This document shows positions 34,950 to 43,714 of a DNA stretch of 64,000 nucleotides, piece by piece. The notes beneath the pieces are model-generated. The model did not search any database, was not told the DNA's origin, and saw nothing but the letters and a program-made list of their open reading frames with translations. The stretch is from Streptomyces sp. DG2A-72 (GTDB lineage: Bacteria > Actinomycetota > Actinomycetes > Streptomycetales > Streptomycetaceae). The DNA lies in assembly GCF_030499575.1 (NCBI RefSeq), contig NZ_JASTLC010000001.1:930001-994000 (forward strand). Direction: 5' to 3'. The stretch's first letter is position 1. Every line of letters begins with the position of its first letter. The position numbers were made by a program, and so were the translations under genes.

Positions 34950-35654
34950 TCAGTCCCGCGCCGGTTCGGCGGGACGGATCTCGATGCGCGCGCCGGGGCT
35001 GAACTTCTCCAGCAGTTCGGCGAGTTCGGCAGCCGCCGTCTCGACGTCGGTGACCGGCATCGGCGCCATGCTCTCCAGCAGGAAGATCGCCGAGACGGTC
35101 TCCTCGGTGAGCCGGGTGCGCGGCCCCTGGCGCCAGTTCCAGCGGCGGCAGGTCACCCCGGACTCGTCGCACCACACGACCTCGCCGGCGTCGGGGTGCT
35201 CGACGACTTCCTCGCCCGCGGCGACGGTCACGAAGTCCTCGTCGCCGGTGGCACGGACGAGACGCATGCCGCCCTGGATGCGGTCGAGGTCCTCGCCGCC
35301 CACGGGGATCAGGTGGGCGACGCTGATGGCGTTGTAGAGGTCGACGAGCACATTGATCCGGGGCAGCCCGGCCTCCGACAACGCCCGCTTGGCCAGCGCC
35401 TCCGCCGAGTTGCGGGTGCGTGAGGGCTTCGAACCGAAGGCCGTGTAGGCCTCCCGCCAGGCCGCCATGTGCGGGTCCTCGTGCGGCGCGCGCCCGTCCA
35501 GGCGTACGGCGAGCCGCCGGGCCGCGTCGTCGAGGAGCGCCGAACTGGCGTCGGTGCTGGGCCCGTTGACGAGGCCGTACGCCTCGATGGCGACGTGCGT
35601 GAAGCCGGGCGCGAGGGCGCGCACCTCGTCGGACACGGTCAGCGTGAGAGTCAT
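34950..35654 (-). CDS. B3/B4 domain protein (tRNA-synthetase beta-like)
   Basis: The 234-residue protein resembles the B3/B4 domain of phenylalanyl-tRNA synthetase beta as a stand-alone unit: AAWREAYTAFGSKPSRTRNSAEALAKRAL and PRINVLVDLYNAISVAHLIPVGGEDLDRI. Stand-alone B3/B4 proteins may edit mischarged tRNA. ATG 35654 gives MTLTLTVSDE, the expected strand. The next gene upstream (transglutaminase-like) ends 13 bases before, so they may be one unit. Confidence 0.8.
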   Translation of the reverse strand: MTLTLTVSDEVRALAPGFTHVAIEAYGLVNGPSTDASSALLDDAARRLAVRLDGRAPHEDPHMAAWREAYTAFGSKPSRTRNSAEALAKRALSEAGLPRINVLVDLYNAISVAHLIPVGGEDLDRIQGGMRLVRATGDEDFVTVAAGEEVVEHPDAGEVVWCDESGVTCRRWNWRQGPRTRLTEETVSAIFLLESMAPMPVTDVETAAAELAELLEKFSPGARIEIRPAEPARD

Positions 35655-35667
35655 GGTCGGCCTTGCC

Positions 35668-36258
35668 TCAGAGTGCGGTGGGGAGCGTCTGCCACAGGTG
35701 CGGCCGGTCGCGCGCCGCCTTGAGGGTGTTGAGCACGACCGGGTGAGGTTCAGCGTACAACACCGAATAGTCCACCTCATTGGACTTTGACTCGGCCACG
35801 AACGCCAGCCGCTCACCGTCGAGCGAGAACTGGGCGTCCACGCCGGGCTTGTTGCCCCTGGGGTCCTGCCGATGCCAGGCGCCGTTGAACCGGACAGCGA
35901 CCAGACCGTGTACGACATGTCCGTCACCGTCGTCCGCCAGCCGCTGATAGCAGAACGCCGTCGGGATGTCCTCGGCCCGCAGCAGCGCCGCGAGGGCGTG
36001 CGCCTTGGCGTAGCAGATGCCGGTGCCCTGTTCCAGGACATCGGAAGCACGCCAGGTGACCCGCAAATCGCCGGAGTCCTGCGAGTGCGGGATGGTGTCG
36101 CGCACGAACTCGAACGCCAGCCGCGCATAGACATACGAGTCCTGCGCTTTCCCGGCAAGGCGGGCAGCCGTCGTCCGTACGCGCGGATGGTCGTGGTCGA
36201 TGACGTCGTCAGCGGCCAAGTAGGCGGACAGGTCAGGGGTTTCCTGAGTGAGCTCCAT
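35668..36258 (-). CDS. transglutaminase-like domain protein
   Basis: The 196-residue protein has the catalytic triad of the transglutaminase/cysteine-protease fold: C82 in EQGTGICYAKAHALAALLR, H117 in HVVHGLVAVRFNGAW and D132 in WHRQDPRG. There is no signal peptide. It could be a peptidase, amidase or transferase. ATG 36258 is the only good start. It lies upstream of the B3/B4 gene with a 13-base gap. Confidence 0.85.
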   Translation of the reverse strand: MELTQETPDLSAYLAADDVIDHDHPRVRTTAARLAGKAQDSYVYARLAFEFVRDTIPHSQDSGDLRVTWRASDVLEQGTGICYAKAHALAALLRAEDIPTAFCYQRLADDGDGHVVHGLVAVRFNGAWHRQDPRGNKPGVDAQFSLDGERLAFVAESKSNEVDYSVLYAEPHPVVLNTLKAARDRPHLWQTLPTAL

Positions 36259-36321
36259 ACTCGTAGAGCATAGGAATCCGATCACCTGGGCGTCAATGAA
36301 TTTTCCCTTTGCCGCATATCT

Positions 36322-37176
36322 ATGCAGCGGCGGGAGCAGTGGCCGGGGCCGGACGCGGACGGCAGCGCACGTGAGCGCAGGCTCGCTGTGGACATCACCC
36401 ACGACAACCTCGACGACGGCGTTCCGGCCGAGCAGCTGACGTCGCACACCGCGGAGACCCTGGTCGCCCTCGGCAACGGACCGGATCTCGGACTCAGCCA
36501 GGCCGAGTACCAGCGGGGACTCAGGCCGGGCACGGACACCAGCGTGCGGGCGACGGTCGCCAACAGCGGCAACCGCGCCGTGGACCGGACGCTGCTGTGG
36601 CTCAGCGCCTCATACGGCCTGCGGTTCAAGGAGCAGGAGTACGCCCTGGTGACCGAGCTGGGCGTCGGGCGGAAGGCGCTGTACGAGCGGTTCGACCGCT
36701 CCGTCGAGCCGTACTCGGACGAGCGGCTGGAAGACGTCCGCGGCGACTGAACGTGGACTCGGGGCACCGGCGCCGAGCTGGACCTTCTTCCGGTGACCGC
36801 GGCCGGGGCCGTCGGTGACACCGTGACCGCGGGGGTGACCGTGCACGACCGCGGACCGGCGTGGGTGGCATCGCTCGGCGCGGGCGCGGCCGTGACCACG
36901 GTGCGGTTCCAGGCGCCGGAGGGCACGACGGTCGTCGGACTGCCGGAGGACTGCTAGGTGCTGCAGCCGTCCGAGGAGGGTCCGTCCGCCACGACGTACT
37001 TCTGCTGGACGCCGATCTACCTGCACGACAAGGCGTCCTACACCATCGAGGTCCAGTTGCGGATCGACCGGGTGGTGCGCGGGGCACGCACCACCGTCAT
37101 CGAGGACTGGGAGCTCGACATCCGCCGGTTCGATCCGAACCTGCGCGACAACAGGACGGCCATCGTCGTCAACTGA
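36322..37176 (+). pseudogene. surface or secreted beta-sandwich protein with two in-frame stops
   Basis: One frame runs from 36322 (or before) to 37176 through a TGA at 36748-36750 and a TAG at 36955-36957. Its three parts look like one protein: DITHDNLDDGVPAEQLTSHT and VRATVANSGNRAVDRTLLWLS, then AELDLLPVTAAGAVGDTVTA and VTVHDRGPAWVASLGAG, then ATTYFCWTPIYLHDKASYTI and EDWELDIRRFDPNLRDN. The VRATVANSGNRAV-type strands are typical of CARDB/DUF11-like extracellular repeats. The N-terminal signal peptide is missing. I do not know the exact family. Confidence 0.7.
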
Positions 37177-37190
37177 CGCACGGCGCGGCC

Positions 37191-38261
37191 TCAGCGGGCC
37201 ATCTCCTCCTTGAGCGCCGCCACGAACGCGTCCACGTCCTCCTCGGTGGTGTCGAAGGCGCACATCCAGCGGACGTCGCCCGCGGCCTCGTCCCAGAAGT
37301 AGAAGCGGAACCGCTTCTGCAGGCGCTCGCTCACGTCGTGCGGGAGGTGCGCGAACACGGCGTTGGACTGCACCGGGTAGAGCAGTTCGACGCCGTGCAC
37401 CGCGCGCACGCCCTCCGCGAGCCGCTGGGCCATCTCGTTGGAGTGGCGGGCGTTGCGCAGCCACAGGTCCTTGGCGAACAGCGCCTCCAACTGCACCGAC
37501 ACGAAGCGCATCTTGGAGGCGAGCTGCATGGACAGCTTGCGCAGGTGCTTCATATGGCTAACGGCGTCCCGGTTGATGACGACGACCGCCTCGCCGAACA
37601 GCGCGCCGTTCTTGGTCCCGCCCAGCGAGAGGAGGTCCACGCCGACCGCGTCGGTGAAGGTCCGCATGGGCATGTTGAGCGAGGCCGCCGCGTTGGCGAG
37701 GCGGGAGCCGTCGAGGTGGACCTTCATGCCGTGCGCATGGGCGTGCTCGCAGATGGCGCGGATCTCGTCCGGCGTGTAGACGGTGCCGAGTTCGGTGCTC
37801 TGGGCGATCGAGACGACCTGCGGCATGGCCCGGTGCTCGTCGTCCCAGCCGTACGCCTGCCGGTCGATCAGCTCGGGGGTGAGCTTGCCGTCGGGAGTGG
37901 GCACGGTGAGCAGCTTCAGGCCGCCCATGCGCTCGGGGGCGCCGCCCTCGTCGACGTGGATGTGTGCGCTCTCGGCGCAGATCACCGCGCCCCAGCGGTC
38001 GGTGACCGCCTGGAGCGCGACGACGTTGGCGCCGGTGCCGTTGAAGACGGGGAAGGCCTCGGCGGTGGCGCCGAAGTGGCTGCGGATGATCCGCTGGAGG
38101 TTCTCGGTGTAGACGTCCTCGCCGTACGCGACCTGATGCCCGCCGTTGGCCAGGGCCAGGGCGGCGAGTACCTCGAGGTGGGCCCCGGCGTAGTTGTCGC
38201 TGGCGAAACCGCGGAGCTCCGGGTCGTGATGGCGACGGGCGTCGGTCTTCGGAGGGTTCAC
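37191..38261 (-). CDS. threonine aldolase-like PLP enzyme
   Basis: The 356-residue protein belongs to the beta-eliminating lyase/threonine aldolase fold: FASDNYAGAHLEVLAALALANGG, GTGANVVALQAV, the HIHVDEGGAPERMGGLKLLTVP segment, MKVHLDGSRLANAAASL and the PLP-lysine region LLSLGGTKNGALFGEAVV. It should split L-threonine or a beta-hydroxy amino acid to glycine and an aldehyde. The GTG at 38261 overlaps the SDR stop by four bases (GTGA), so it is the third gene of the DUF6421 operon. Confidence 0.9.
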   Translation of the reverse strand: MNPPKTDARRHHDPELRGFASDNYAGAHLEVLAALALANGGHQVAYGEDVYTENLQRIIRSHFGATAEAFPVFNGTGANVVALQAVTDRWGAVICAESAHIHVDEGGAPERMGGLKLLTVPTPDGKLTPELIDRQAYGWDDEHRAMPQVVSIAQSTELGTVYTPDEIRAICEHAHAHGMKVHLDGSRLANAAASLNMPMRTFTDAVGVDLLSLGGTKNGALFGEAVVVINRDAVSHMKHLRKLSMQLASKMRFVSVQLEALFAKDLWLRNARHSNEMAQRLAEGVRAVHGVELLYPVQSNAVFAHLPHDVSERLQKRFRFYFWDEAAGDVRWMCAFDTTEEDVDAFVAALKEEMAR

Positions 38262-39046
38262 GGCTTCTCGGTCAGCCACAGACGGTTTCCGTTCACTTCG
38301 GCGGCGGGCTTCTCCCAGACTCCGACGATGGCCTCGGCCAGGTCCTTGACGTCCGTGAAGCCCGCGAACTTCGCGTTGGGTCGCTCGGCGCGCATGGCGT
38401 CGTGCACCAGTGCCTTCACCACCAGGATCGCAGCCGCCGCGTTCGGGCCCTGCTCGCCCCCGGCCTTGCGGAAGTAGTCGGCCGTGGCCAGCGTCCACGC
38501 CTCGGCGGCGGCCTTGGCGGCGGCGTAGGCGGCGTTGCCCGCGGTGGGCTTGCTGGCGCCGGCCGCGCTGATCAGGACGTACCGGCCGCGGTCACTGCGC
38601 TGCAGCGCCTCGTGGAAGGCGAGGGAGGTGTGCTGCACGGTGCGGATCAGCAGCAGCTCGAGGAAGTCCCAGTCGTCGAGGTTGGTCCGGGTGAAGGTCT
38701 CGCTGCCGCGCCAGCCGCCGACGAGGTGGACCAGGCCGTCGACCCGGCCGAAGTCCTTCTCGATACGGGTGGCCCAGTCATGGGTGGACTGGAGGTCGAG
38801 CAGATCGACCGTGTCACCGACGACGGTGGCACCGCCGTGTGCGTAGCTGGCCGCGTCCACGGCCTCGGCCAGCCGCTCCGGGTCGTTGTCCGAGCCGACG
38901 ACGGTCGCACCCGCCTCGGCCAGCCTGAGCAGCGCCGCCCGCCCGGCGGGTCCACCCGCACCGGCCACCGCGATCACCGCACCGCTGAGAGCCCCGTTCC
39001 CCATGATCTTCGCCTCCTGAGCCACGTTCTTGGTGCGGTCGCTCAC
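38258..39046 (-). CDS. SDR family oxidoreductase
   Basis: The 262-residue protein has an SDR Rossmann fold with IAVAGAGGPAGRAALLRLAEAGATVVG (a variant of TGxxxGxG), VDGLVHLVGGW in place of NNAG, and the catalytic part VLISAAGASKPTAGNAAYAAAKAAAEAW, where Ser, Tyr and Lys are present as S-x-Y-x3-K like spacing. It could reduce the product of the aldolase or a keto acid. GTG 39046 overlaps the DUF6421 stop by four bases. Confidence 0.88.
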   Translation of the reverse strand: MSDRTKNVAQEAKIMGNGALSGAVIAVAGAGGPAGRAALLRLAEAGATVVGSDNDPERLAEAVDAASYAHGGATVVGDTVDLLDLQSTHDWATRIEKDFGRVDGLVHLVGGWRGSETFTRTNLDDWDFLELLLIRTVQHTSLAFHEALQRSDRGRYVLISAAGASKPTAGNAAYAAAKAAAEAWTLATADYFRKAGGEQGPNAAAAILVVKALVHDAMRAERPNAKFAGFTDVKDLAEAIVGVWEKPAAEVNGNRLWLTEKP

Positions 39047-40440
39047 GCGGCGACCCGTTCGGCGGTGTCCGCCGTGATGCCCCGAGTCGAGGCAATCACG
39101 TTCTTCAGCTTCTTGGACAGCGCCTCATAGAACATGCTCAGGGGAAACTCGTCCGGAAGCACGTCATCGACGAGTTTGCGCGGCGGCAGGGTCAGGTCGA
39201 GGGCGTCGGGGCCCTTGGCCCACTTGGAGCCGGGGTGCGGAGCGAGGTAGGTGGAGACCAGCTCGTACCCCTTGAACCAGTGGACGAGCTTGGGGCGGTC
39301 GATGCCCTCCCGGTACAGCTGCTCGATGTCGGCGCACAGCTGGTTGGTGACCTGGGGTGCGCGCTCCCAGTCGATGGAGAGCCTGTTGTCGGTCCAGCGG
39401 ACGACGTCGTGCTTGTGCAGGTAGGCGAAGAGGAGCTGGCCGCCGAGGCCGTCGTAGTTGCGGACGCGCTCGCCGGTGACCGGGAAGCGGAACATGCGGT
39501 CGAACAGCACCGCGTACTGCACGTCACGGGCCTGCGGCACACCGTCCGCGGCCAGTTTCACGGCCTCCTTGAAGGCGGTGAGGTCGCAGCGCAGCTCTTC
39601 CAGGCCGTACATCCAGAACGGCTGGCGCTGCTTGATCATGAACGGGTCGAAGGGCAGATCGCCATGGCTGTGGGTGCGGTCGTGGACCATGTCCCACAGG
39701 ACGAAGGCCTCCTCGCAGCGCTTCTGGTCGTGGACCATGGCGGCGATGTCCTCGGGCAGCTGGAGGCCGAGGACGTCCACGGCGGCGGCGGTCACGCGGC
39801 GGAAGCGGGCGGCCTCACGGTCGCAGAAGATGCCGCCCCAGGAGAAGCGCTCGGGCGCCTCGCGCACGGCGATCGTCTCGGGGAAGAGGACGGCGGAGTT
39901 GGTGTCGTAACCGGCCGTGAAGTCCTCGAACTTGATGCCGCAGAACAGCGGGTTGTCATAGCGGGTGCGCTCCAGCTCGGCCAGCCAGTCCGGCCAGACC
40001 ATGCGCAGGACGACCGCTTCGAGGTTGCGGTCGGGGTTGCCGTTCTGCGTGTACATCGGGAAGACGACCAGATGCTGGAGGCCGTCCGCGCGGTGTGCGG
40101 CGGGCTGGAACGCCAGCAGCGAGTCGAGGAAGTCCGGCACTCCGAACCCGCCGTCGGCCCAGCGGCGCAGATCCTCGACCAGGGCCTCGTGGTAGGCGCG
40201 GTCGTGCGGGAGCAGTGCGGAGAGCTCCGCGACGGCGTCGGTGATCCGGCGCACGACGCGTTCGGCGTCCGCGGGACCGGGGGCGCCCTCGGCCTCGAAG
40301 TCGATCGATCCGTCCTTGGACTGCCACGGCCGGATCCGCTCCACGGCATCCTTGAGCACGGGCCATGCCGGGTGCTCCACCACCCTGACCACCGAAGGAA
40401 CCTGGTCCCCCGTACCCACCTGCACAAGAATTTCCGTCAT
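39043..40440 (-). CDS. DUF6421 family protein
   Basis: The 465-residue protein is of unknown function; I recognise it as DUF6421. It has no signal peptide and no membrane helix. Near residue 260-290 it reads FVLWDMVHDRTHSHGDLPFD, then PFMIKQRQPFWMYGLEELRC, with HDRTHSHGD a likely metal-binding cluster; LFDRMFRFP and YDGLGGQLLFAYLHKHDVVRW follow. It is the first gene of a unit with an SDR and a threonine-aldolase-like enzyme, each joined by GTGA overlaps, so the three likely act in one pathway. Confidence 0.8.
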   Translation of the reverse strand: MTEILVQVGTGDQVPSVVRVVEHPAWPVLKDAVERIRPWQSKDGSIDFEAEGAPGPADAERVVRRITDAVAELSALLPHDRAYHEALVEDLRRWADGGFGVPDFLDSLLAFQPAAHRADGLQHLVVFPMYTQNGNPDRNLEAVVLRMVWPDWLAELERTRYDNPLFCGIKFEDFTAGYDTNSAVLFPETIAVREAPERFSWGGIFCDREAARFRRVTAAAVDVLGLQLPEDIAAMVHDQKRCEEAFVLWDMVHDRTHSHGDLPFDPFMIKQRQPFWMYGLEELRCDLTAFKEAVKLAADGVPQARDVQYAVLFDRMFRFPVTGERVRNYDGLGGQLLFAYLHKHDVVRWTDNRLSIDWERAPQVTNQLCADIEQLYREGIDRPKLVHWFKGYELVSTYLAPHPGSKWAKGPDALDLTLPPRKLVDDVLPDEFPLSMFYEALSKKLKNVIASTRGITADTAERVAA

Positions 40441-40835
40441 GTCCCATCCTCCACGGGAGAACCTCGCGTAAGGACACCGTATGCGTACGGGGTTTCTTCC
40501 AGCAAGGGCAGACTCGGGAGATTATCCTGCGCACACCCCACTGTCACCGAACTTTTTCCCGCCTGATGCCGTGACGGCGATTACTTCGGCTGTGCGCGGG
40601 CACGCGTGACACGAGCGTCGGAGCCACCCGCGGTCAATCCGCGCAGGGACTCGCCCACGCCCGAGTGACCGCGCCCGGCGACGGCGGGCAGGTCCGCCAT
40701 ACGCGCCACGCCAATCCCCGGTGAACGCGCGGGTACATCCCGGGTCGGGGCCATTAGGCTGCGGCCCTGCCGCGCGAAACGTCCGTTCCTTTTCCCGCGC
40801 GCCCGAGCCGCCGTCGACGGAAGCGAGTTGGAACC
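40441..40835. other. intergenic region between DUF6421 and GDPD genes
   Basis: These 395 bases separate divergent genes and must hold both promoters. Apart from the possible 39-residue ORF at 40581-40700, I see no gene, clear operator or terminator. Confidence 0.5.
40581..40700 (-). CDS. possible 39-residue small protein
   Basis: The minus-strand frame reads MADLPAVAGRGHSGVGESLR then GLTAGGSDARVTRARAQPK and stops at 40581. Codon usage is GC3-rich as in real genes here, but there is no clear ribosome binding site. It lies in the gap upstream of the GDPD gene. The call is weak. Confidence 0.3.
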   Translation of the reverse strand: MADLPAVAGRGHSGVGESLRGLTAGGSDARVTRARAQPK

Positions 40836-41519
40836 TTGAACTTCCTTACCATCGGTCACCGCGGAGTCATGGGTATCGAACCCGAGAACACCCTCCGTTC
40901 CTTCGTCGCCGCCGAGCACGCCGGCCTCGACGTCATCGAACTCGATCTGCACCTGAGCAAGGACGGCGCCCTCGTCGTCATGCACGACGCGGACGTGGAC
41001 CGCACGACCGACGGAACCGGCCCGATCGCCGAGAAGACCCTCGCCGAGCTGCGCGCCCTGGACGCGGGCCGCGGGGAGCGCGTACCGGTCTTCGAGGAGG
41101 TCCTGGACGCGGTGAAGTGCCCGCTCCAGGCCGAGATCAAGGACGAGGCGGCGGCGCGGGCGCTGTCCGAGGTCATGCACAGCCGGGATCTGGTCGCCCG
41201 GGTCGAGGTGTCCTCGTTCCACGACGAGGCGATCGCCGAGATCGCCCGCCTGGTGCCCGGCGTCCGCACCGCACTCATCGCCAGCCGCTACGGCACCGAC
41301 ATCGTGGACCGCGCCGTCGAGGCCGGTGCGCGGACGGTCTGCCTCAACATCCGCCGGCTCACCCTGGAGATCGTGGAGCACGCCCGGAAGGCGGACCTCA
41401 GGATCATCGGCTGGGTGGTGAACACCCAGGACCACCTGCGGCTCGTACGGGCTCTGGCGCTGGACGGCGCGACCACCGACTACCCGGAGATCAAGCGCAC
41501 CGGCCGCTTCACCGCGTGA
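40836..41519 (+). CDS. glycerophosphodiester phosphodiesterase
   Basis: The 227-residue protein has the GDPD motifs IGHRGVMGIEPENTLRSF (H8, E17) and VIELDLHLSKDGALVVMHDADVDRTTDGTG. It hydrolyses glycerophosphodiesters to glycerol-3-phosphate and alcohol. There is no signal peptide, so it acts in the cytoplasm on recycled lipid head groups. The start is TTG 40836, because the conserved IGHRG motif follows at residue 6; the nearest ATG is inside the domain. It ends three bases from the convergent GNAT gene. Confidence 0.92.
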   Translation: MNFLTIGHRGVMGIEPENTLRSFVAAEHAGLDVIELDLHLSKDGALVVMHDADVDRTTDGTGPIAEKTLAELRALDAGRGERVPVFEEVLDAVKCPLQAEIKDEAAARALSEVMHSRDLVARVEVSSFHDEAIAEIARLVPGVRTALIASRYGTDIVDRAVEAGARTVCLNIRRLTLEIVEHARKADLRIIGWVVNTQDHLRLVRALALDGATTDYPEIKRTGRFTA

Positions 41520-41522
41520 CGC

Positions 41523-42062
41523 TCAGCCCAGTTCCTTGACCAGCAGCTCGAACTGCAGGTCGTCGCGGAGCGGAATGCCGAACCGCTCTTCGCCGTACGG
41601 GAACGGAGTCATCCGTCCCGTACGGCGGTAGCCGCGCCGCTCGTACCAGGCGATCAGGTCATTGCGTACGGAGATCACGGTCATGTGCATCTCCGTGGCG
41701 CCCCACTCCTCGCGGACCGTGCGCTCCGCCTCGGCGATGATCATCTTGCCGAGGCCGTCGCCCTGGAGATCAGGGCTGACCGCGAACATCCCGAAGTAGG
41801 CGTGATCACCGCGGTGTTCGAGCTGGCAGCAGGCGACGACCCGCCCGTCCCGCTCGACCGTCAACAGCCGACTGTCGGCCGACTTGATCACGTCCCGCAC
41901 GGCCTCCGGGTCGGTCCGCTGCCCCTGGAGGATGTCCGCCTCCGTGGTCCATCCGGTCCTGCTGGAGTCACCGCGATACGCCGACTCGATCAGTACGACC
42001 AGCGCGTCGACATCGCTGTCGACAGCGTCTCGGTACGTCAGTCCGTTGGCTGCGGTCTCCAT
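41523..42062 (-). CDS. GNAT family N-acetyltransferase
   Basis: The 179-residue protein has the GNAT fold: TYRDAVDSDVDALVVLIESAYRGD, VACCQLEHRGDHAYFGMFAVSPDLQGDGLGKMIIAEAERTVRE (acetyl-CoA loop) and ISVRNDLIAWYERRGYRRTG. ATG 42062 matches the domain start. The acceptor is unknown. It is divergent from a VOC gene by 71 bases. Confidence 0.88.
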   Translation of the reverse strand: METAANGLTYRDAVDSDVDALVVLIESAYRGDSSRTGWTTEADILQGQRTDPEAVRDVIKSADSRLLTVERDGRVVACCQLEHRGDHAYFGMFAVSPDLQGDGLGKMIIAEAERTVREEWGATEMHMTVISVRNDLIAWYERRGYRRTGRMTPFPYGEERFGIPLRDDLQFELLVKELG

Positions 42063-42133
42063 GGAGTACGGCTCCGATCTGCGGCGCGGCTCGAGCACCG
42101 ACGAGGGTAACGCAGCCACTAGGCTCCGGGTGC

Positions 42134-42526
42134 ATGGTGCACGTACTCAGCAGCCGGACCCTCCTGCGGCCCACCGATCCCGAACGGTCCCGGAACTTCT
42201 ACGGTGAGCAGCTGGGCCTGGCCGTCTACCGCGAGTTCGGTACGGGCCCGGAACGCGGCACGGTCTACTTCCTCGGCGGCGGCTTCCTGGAAATCTCCGG
42301 CCGGTCGGACACTCCGCCGTCCCCGGCCGTGCGGCTGTGGCTCCAGGTCGAGGACGTGGCCACGGCGTTCGAGGAGCTACGGGCGAAGGGCGTCGACATC
42401 GTGCGGGAGCCGGTGAAGGAGCCGTGGGGCCTGATCGAGATGTGGGTGGCGGATCCGGACGGAACGCGGATCGTACTGGTGGAGGTACCAGCGGACCACC
42501 CGATCCGCTACAGGCCGGGGATTTGA
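42134..42526 (+). CDS. VOC family protein (glyoxalase-like)
   Basis: The 130-residue single-domain protein has paired beta-alpha-beta-beta-beta units: SSRTLLRPTDPERSRNFYGEQLGLAVYREF and GLIEMWVADPDGTRIVLVEVP. The family includes glyoxalases, dioxygenases and resistance proteins. Metal ligands are not certain. A dispersed repeat begins directly after the stop codon. Confidence 0.85.
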   Translation: MVHVLSSRTLLRPTDPERSRNFYGEQLGLAVYREFGTGPERGTVYFLGGGFLEISGRSDTPPSPAVRLWLQVEDVATAFEELRAKGVDIVREPVKEPWGLIEMWVADPDGTRIVLVEVPADHPIRYRPGI

Positions 42527-42591
42527 GCGCCCCCGAAGGGGCGCGGGGCTGTGTCAATATGCGGCTCCGCCGCGTGGGCGCGACCAGCCAC
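42527..42591 (+). repeat. dispersed Streptomyces repeat (copy C)
   Basis: This is the same sequence as copy B with few changes: GCGCCCCCGAAGGGGCGCGG, then GGCTGTGTCAATATGCGGCT, then CCGCCGCGTGGGCGCGACCAG. It follows the VOC stop with no gap. On the other strand it gives the two-GNAT gene its last codons, SRPRGGAAY, and its stop at 42554. Confidence 0.85.
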
Positions 42592-43537
42592 GACGGCTCC
42601 GCAGACGCTCGACGACCTGGCGCGGCACCTCGCGGAGCGCCCAGCCGCGATCGGTCCGGGCCAGTTCCCGGAACCCCGCCGAGGTCAGATGGTCGATCAT
42701 CGTGCGGTCGGTGGCCGCCCCATAGGCGAGCAGACGATCCGCACCACACAGCCGCAGCCAATCCGCGGCCTGGGCAAGGAGCCGCCGCTCGATGCCCCGT
42801 CCGTACTGAGCCGGCTCGATGTGCAGGTTGCCGACGTCGGCGAGGCCGGCCGCGCGGGTGTGCCGCTCGGGGCGGGCCGGCGTCGTGTCGACCTCGATGA
42901 AGCCGAGAGGGGCACCGTCGGCGTACGCGGTGAGCCGCGTGCCGCACTCCCCCAGCGTGCGCTCGACCGTGACGCCCGGCCACGGCTCCCGCACCGGCAG
43001 GTCGGCCACCCGCGCGATCAGGATCACCTCGGTGTCCCCCGTGTGCCGGAAGCCGGCACGTTCGTAGAGGGCTCGGATGTGCGGCCAGTTCCGGGGCAGG
43101 CCGTACACGACCGGGGCGGGCAGCTCGCCGCTCGCACAGCAGGCGCGGACACCCCAGCGGGCCAGTTGGGCGAGGCAGGCGCTCATCAGCAGATCGGCCG
43201 CCTCGTCGGGGTCCGGCCAGAACGAGGCCGGCGGGTGGCAGACGAGCCAGTCGATCTCACCGATGTCCCGGTAGCACTCGCCCACTTCGGCGTCGGCGCG
43301 GTACCGCAGCAGATGCGCGGCGGCCACGAGGTTGTCGCGCTGCTCGGCGACGAGCGTCACCCGCTCGGCCACCCAGGGGTCGGTGATGAACTCGTCCGGC
43401 TGTCGCTCCAGGCTGCTGAGGACGGTGTTCACCGAGACGGAGACACCGGGTACGACGGCTGCGACATGCGCGTTGATCAGGTCGGTGAGCTGGTCGCGGT
43501 CGGCACGGTGGAAGGGGCGCACGGTGGGCGCGGGCAT
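42554..43537 (-). CDS. double-GNAT acetyltransferase
   Basis: The 327-residue protein has two GNAT domains. The first (about 1-165) has VRPFHRADRDQLTDLINAHV and RALYERAGFRHTGDTEVI. The second (about 170-315) has LADVGNLHIEPAQYGRGIERRLLAQAADWL and a RELARTDRGWALRE end. RBS GGAGGT lies 7 bases before ATG 43537. Its C-terminal SRPRGGAAY is encoded by a dispersed repeat and is probably foreign to the domain. Confidence 0.85.
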   Translation of the reverse strand: MPAPTVRPFHRADRDQLTDLINAHVAAVVPGVSVSVNTVLSSLERQPDEFITDPWVAERVTLVAEQRDNLVAAAHLLRYRADAEVGECYRDIGEIDWLVCHPPASFWPDPDEAADLLMSACLAQLARWGVRACCASGELPAPVVYGLPRNWPHIRALYERAGFRHTGDTEVILIARVADLPVREPWPGVTVERTLGECGTRLTAYADGAPLGFIEVDTTPARPERHTRAAGLADVGNLHIEPAQYGRGIERRLLAQAADWLRLCGADRLLAYGAATDRTMIDHLTSAGFRELARTDRGWALREVPRQVVERLRSRRGWSRPRGGAAY

Positions 43538-43714
43538 GCGGGACCTCCGGGAGAACGGGTCGGGCTGGAGGCCGCCATGCGATGCGGTACGGGGCCGAGG
43601 GTACGTCGGCGGCGGCGCCGGGCACCAGTGGATTCGCGTCGGATGGCCGGGCACCCGAGCGGGGCATAGCGTGCTGGAGGGGGATCCCCGTGCCTGCCCT
43701 ACGGAAGGATCGCC

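Noticed and set aside
40836..41519. GDPD start at a later ATG
   Set aside because: The IGHRG motif begins at residue 6 from TTG 40836; a later ATG would remove catalytic residues.
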